This document shows, piece after piece, positions 59,710 to 64,000 of a stretch of DNA of 64,000 nt. A program made the position numbers and the translations under genes. The notes under the pieces are model-generated. The model worked only from the letters and a program-made list of their open reading frames with translations. It was not told the origin of the DNA and searched no databases. The stretch lies in NCBI RefSeq assembly GCF_023953965.1, contig NZ_JAMLIX010000002.1, forward strand, positions 1,281,501-1,345,500. The letters run 5' to 3'. Each line of letters opens with the position of its first letter. The stretch's first letter is position 1. This DNA comes from Bosea sp. (in: a-proteobacteria) (GTDB lineage Bacteria; Pseudomonadota; Alphaproteobacteria; Rhizobiales; Beijerinckiaceae).

Positions 59710-61113
59710 TCAGGCGGCGGCGCGCGGCGCGCCGTCCTGGGCCGCCTCGGGATGGCGCGCCTCGGCGGTGCTGCGCAGGGCCGGCAGGCGCACGGTGAAG
59801 CAGGAGCCCTTGCCCGGCTCGCTCGCCACCGAGATGGTGCCGCCCATCAGCACGCACAGCTTCTGGCTGATCGCAAGGCCGAGCCCCGTCCCGCCATAGC
59901 GGCCGGAGATCCCGGCGGTGGCCTGGCCGAAGTTCTGGAACAGCCGCGCCAGCCCCTCGGGCGCGATGCCGATGCCGGTATCGCGGACCTGGAACTCGAT
60001 CCAGTCGCCGCCGGGCTTCGCTTCCCGCCTGACCGCGAGCGTGATGGAGCCGTCGGTGGTGAATTTCGCGGCGTTGCCGAGCAGGTTGAGGATGACCTGC
60101 CTGACCTTGGTGGAATCCGACTGCATCGTGCCGAGCTTGCCGATGCAGTTCAGCGTGATCCGGCTGCCGTTCTCCTCGGCCAGGTGCTGGGCGGTCGAGA
60201 CCGCCTCCTCCGCCAGCCAGCCGACATCGAAGACGGTGATGGCGAAGCTGTCGTTCTGGGTCTCGATCCGCGACATGTCGAGCACGTCGGAGACCAGCGC
60301 CAGGAGATGCTTTCCGGCCGCGTTGATGCGGCGCAGATCGGCGCATTTGCTCTCGCTGCGGCCCTCGTCCTCGAAGTTCTCCAGCAGCATCTCGCTGTAG
60401 CCGATCACGGCGTTGAGCGGGGTGCGCAGCTCGTGGCTCATCTTGGCGACGAAGATCGATTTCAGATGCGTCGCGGCGTCGGCGGCCTCCTTGGCGGCCT
60501 GGAGGCGCTGCGCGGTCTCGCGGTGGCGTTCCGTTTCGCGCTCGATCTCGGAGCGCTTGGCGGTGATGCTGGCGTAGTAGACCGCCATCCAGGACATGTA
60601 GACCGCCGCCGCCAGGATCGAGATCCAGCCGACCTTCTGCAGCTCCTCGAGCGGCACCAGCGTCGGGAAGCCGAAGGCCAGATAGGCCGCCGAGAAGGTC
60701 ACGATGTTCAGCGCGAACATGCCGAGCACCAGGAGCGGCCTGTCGTGCAGATAGAAGAAGCCGAGCAGCAGGCTGATGATCAGCCAGGGCAGGAAGGGCG
60801 AGCTGACGCCGCCGTAATGGAAGGCTCCGAACAGGGCCGTGAAGGCGAGGAGCTCGACCGAGATCAGCGCGGTCAACTGCAATTGCCCGGTCAGCTTCAG
60901 CACGAAGGGCAGGAGCCAGAACAGCCAGGTGCAGACGATGATGGCCCAGCAGGCGAAGCCGGGATCGGGATCGATCAGGTAGAGGAACACGCCGATCGGC
61001 TGGCTCAGCAGAGGCCCGAACAGGTGGGTGAAGACGAAGTTGCGGCCGAGGCTGCGTTCCGCGCTGTCGAACTTCGCGGCTTCCGGCAGGAACCAGTCGA
61101 TAAACTTCAGCAT
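59710..61113 (-). CDS. Membrane sensor histidine kinase (paralogue 1)
   Basis: A 467-residue kinase. About six N-terminal helices (1-185) form an uncharacterised membrane sensor containing YLIDPDPGF and FHYGGVSSPFLPWLI. A coiled linker leads to the dimerisation domain with phosphoacceptor MSHELRTPLNAVIGYSEMLL and an ATPase domain with NLLGNAAKF, DTGIGIAPEG and YGGTGLGLAISQ. It has no receiver domain. It is divergent from a paralogue with the same sensor layout. Confidence 0.93.
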   Translation of the reverse strand: MLKFIDWFLPEAAKFDSAERSLGRNFVFTHLFGPLLSQPIGVFLYLIDPDPGFACWAIIVCTWLFWLLPFVLKLTGQLQLTALISVELLAFTALFGAFHYGGVSSPFLPWLIISLLLGFFYLHDRPLLVLGMFALNIVTFSAAYLAFGFPTLVPLEELQKVGWISILAAAVYMSWMAVYYASITAKRSEIERETERHRETAQRLQAAKEAADAATHLKSIFVAKMSHELRTPLNAVIGYSEMLLENFEDEGRSESKCADLRRINAAGKHLLALVSDVLDMSRIETQNDSFAITVFDVGWLAEEAVSTAQHLAEENGSRITLNCIGKLGTMQSDSTKVRQVILNLLGNAAKFTTDGSITLAVRREAKPGGDWIEFQVRDTGIGIAPEGLARLFQNFGQATAGISGRYGGTGLGLAISQKLCVLMGGTISVASEPGKGSCFTVRLPALRSTAEARHPEAAQDGAPRAAA

Positions 61114-61377
61114 CGGGTTATGGGCCCCGGTCTCGCCGCGGCATGCGGCGCATCATCCTGGCTTCCAGGATAGACGACGGTCGTTAACGATCGATCCTGG
61201 CGCCTCGCGCAGGATGCCGGCCGCGATTCACGCCGCCTTAATGCCTTTACGTCATTGAGAACGACTTCATGCGAAACGGGTTCGCACGAATGGCGGGCCT
61301 GTCGCCCGCATGTCTCGAAACCCGTCCTCGTGCCTTCGGGTTTCATGGCGATGACGCAGGGTAAGCGCCGATTCGGA

Positions 61378-62785
<1,408 letters not shown>

Positions 62786-62793
<8 letters not shown>

Positions 62794-63154
62794 GATCCTG
62801 CTCGTCGAAGACAACGAGATGAACCGGGACATGCTGAGCCGGCGCCTGCAGAAGCAGGGCTTCACCGTGCTCTGCGCCCCCGACGGCCCGACCGGGGTCG
62901 CCATGGCCGGGGCCGAGAGGCCCGACCTGATCCTGATGGACGTGGCGCTCGGCGAAATGGACGGCTGGGAGGCGACGCAGCGGATCAAGGCTTCCCCCGC
63001 CACGGCCGGCATCCCCGTCATCGCCCTGACCGCGCACGCGCTCGCCAGCGACAAGGCCCGCAGCGTCGAGGTCGGCTGCGCGGATTTCGATACCAAGCCG
63101 ATCGACCTGCCGCGCCTCCTGGGCAAGATCCGCGGCTGCCTCGAACAGGGCTGA
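62786..63154 (+). CDS. Single-domain response regulator (DivK/CheY-like)
   Basis: A 122-residue receiver domain with acidic pocket ILLVEDNEMNRD, phosphoacceptor Asp52 in LILMDVALGEMDGW, the switch Thr in VIALTAHALASD and Lys in DTKPIDLP. There is no output domain, so it signals by protein contact. The VEDNEMN start resembles DivK. It overlaps the kinase gene upstream (ATG within the last codons), indicating coupled expression and probable pairing. Confidence 0.93.
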
Positions 63155-63197
63155 AGCCCCCCCGCCCGCGCCGGCCCCCCTCGTCCGGACGGCGTCG

Positions 63198-63212
63198 CTA
63201 ACCTTTCGTTAA
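63198..63212. promoter_or_regulatory. CtrA-like box upstream of the OmpW gene
   Basis: CTAA-N7-TTAA, one base from the TTAA-N7-TTAA CtrA consensus, located about 70 bp before the OmpW start. One site with a mismatch is weak evidence. Confidence 0.3.
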
Positions 63213-63277
63213 GCCTAATAGATTATCAACGGGAGACTTCAGTCCTCGCGCCGTTCGGCCGTTACGGGATCGACCCG

Positions 63278-63958
63278 ATGCGTCTTCCTCTCACTGCCGT
63301 GACCATGCTTGCCGGCATCGCGGGTTGCTGCGGTGCATCGGCCGCCGACCTGCAACCGCCGGCCCCGCCGCCCCAGGAACCGGCGTTCAAGCGCTTCTTC
63401 CTGCATGCCGGCCCGGCGGGGTTGTTCTATGCCGAAGGCGCCAGGATGCATGCCGGCGGCTTCCCGGTCCCGGGCGCGGATGTCCGCGTCCCCAACTCCT
63501 ATACCTTCGCGATCGAGGCGGGCTATCACTTCACCCCGAATTTCGCCATCGGGCTCGCCGCCGGCTACCCGCCCCTGACCAAGGTCGAGGCCCGCGGCTC
63601 CCTCACCGGCCTCGGCACGCTCGGCAAGGTCGACGGCGGCCCGATGGCGCTGACCGCCCAGTATCATTTCACCGGGCTCGGCCGCTTCCAGCCCTATATC
63701 GGCGCGGGCCCCGCGCTGATGGTGGTCTTCAAGGACCATGACCGCGTCGTCACCGGCCTCAAGACCGACCACGCCCCCGGCTTCACCGGACAGATCGGCT
63801 TCAACTACATGCTGGACGACAACTGGGGCTTCTTCCTCGACGCCAAGAAAGTCTATCTGCGCGCCAAGACCCGCGGCTATCTGGGCCCCACCCCGATCCG
63901 GGCGACGGTCACGCTCGATCCGCTGGTCCTGCACACCGGCCTGACCTACAGGTTCTGA
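63278..63958 (+). CDS. OmpW-family outer-membrane beta-barrel protein
   Basis: A 226-residue porin-like protein. Signal peptide about 1-23 (ends GASAA), a short Pro-rich stretch (PPAPPPQEP), then OmpW strands: FFLHAGPAGLFYAEGA, YTFAIEAGYHFTPNFAIGLA, ALTAQYHFTGLGRFQPYIGA and WGFFLDAKKVYL. It ends in ...LTYRF with the terminal Phe used by outer-membrane assembly. It has its own upstream region of about 120 bp after the response regulator. Confidence 0.92.
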   Translation: MRLPLTAVTMLAGIAGCCGASAADLQPPAPPPQEPAFKRFFLHAGPAGLFYAEGARMHAGGFPVPGADVRVPNSYTFAIEAGYHFTPNFAIGLAAGYPPLTKVEARGSLTGLGTLGKVDGGPMALTAQYHFTGLGRFQPYIGAGPALMVVFKDHDRVVTGLKTDHAPGFTGQIGFNYMLDDNWGFFLDAKKVYLRAKTRGYLGPTPIRATVTLDPLVLHTGLTYRF

Positions 63959-64000
63959 CGCGCGAGCGCGCCGTTTCGCCATTGCGCGCGATGACGGCCT

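Noticed and set aside
63959..64000. The last 42 bases after the OmpW-like gene
   Set aside because: Too short to support any feature; nothing recognisable is seen.

Overview
The window is GC-rich chromosomal DNA of an alphaproteobacterium, most likely a Hyphomicrobiales/Rhizobiales member close to Bosea. This placement is an inference from the combined fixNOQP-fixGHIS layout, a rhizobial-type PncB N-terminus at the left edge, a TssJ-less type VI secretion system (T6SS) with the PpkA/PppA/TagF/FHA module, a DivK-like regulator and the tRNA-Gly(TCC) sequence. No 16S rRNA gene is present to confirm it.

Layout. 1-3.7 kb: the first codons of nicotinate phosphoribosyltransferase, a fused DctQM TRAP permease, and divergent glycerol-3-phosphate dehydrogenase. 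3.7-36 kb: a near-complete T6SS locus. The left operon (minus strand) reads ompA-like, tssA, tssB, tssC, hcp, tssE, tssF, tssG, clpV and a peptidoglycan-binding HExxH protein that is a candidate effector. The plus-strand block is vgrG, a DUF6931-like gene and tagH. A minus-strand insert holds PAAR, an unknown gene and ridA. The right plus-strand operon is tssK, tssL, tssM, tagF, pppA, ppkA. A final minus-strand set encodes a lysine-methyltransferase-like protein, a transposase-zinc-ribbon/lytic-transglycosylase fusion and a small unknown protein. TssJ is the only core component not found; TssL carries its own OmpA-type peptidoglycan-binding domain.

36-45.5 kb: a metacaspase fused to an outer-membrane beta-barrel, tRNA-Gly, a complete IS21-family element, and the 3' remnant of an MBG-repeat surface protein built from 234-bp tandem repeats. 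These are followed by purU, an aminotransferase and a DUF6522-type gene.

45.7-57.3 kb: a microaerobic/nitric-oxide respiration region. A TTGAC-N4-ATCAA FNR/FixK box precedes ccoNOQP (cbb3 oxidase) and ccoGHIS (its assembly and copper supply). Next come a Crp/Fnr regulator without an iron-sulfur cysteine cluster, an FmdE-like protein translationally coupled to nnrS, and pseudoazurin. A TTGCG-N4-CGCAA palindrome lies upstream of pseudoazurin.

57.4-64 kb: a VanZ-like protein, a polyprenyl-phosphate glycosylphosphotransferase, a small membrane protein, two divergent paralogous membrane histidine kinases (the second overlapping a single-domain response regulator), and an OmpW-type porin.

The least ordinary parts are the envelope-remodelling genes around the T6SS: the transposase-ribbon/transglycosylase fusion with its methyltransferase neighbour, the caspase/beta-barrel chimera, and the HExxH protein behind clpV. 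Gene identities come from reading translated sequences against remembered families; no database search was run.
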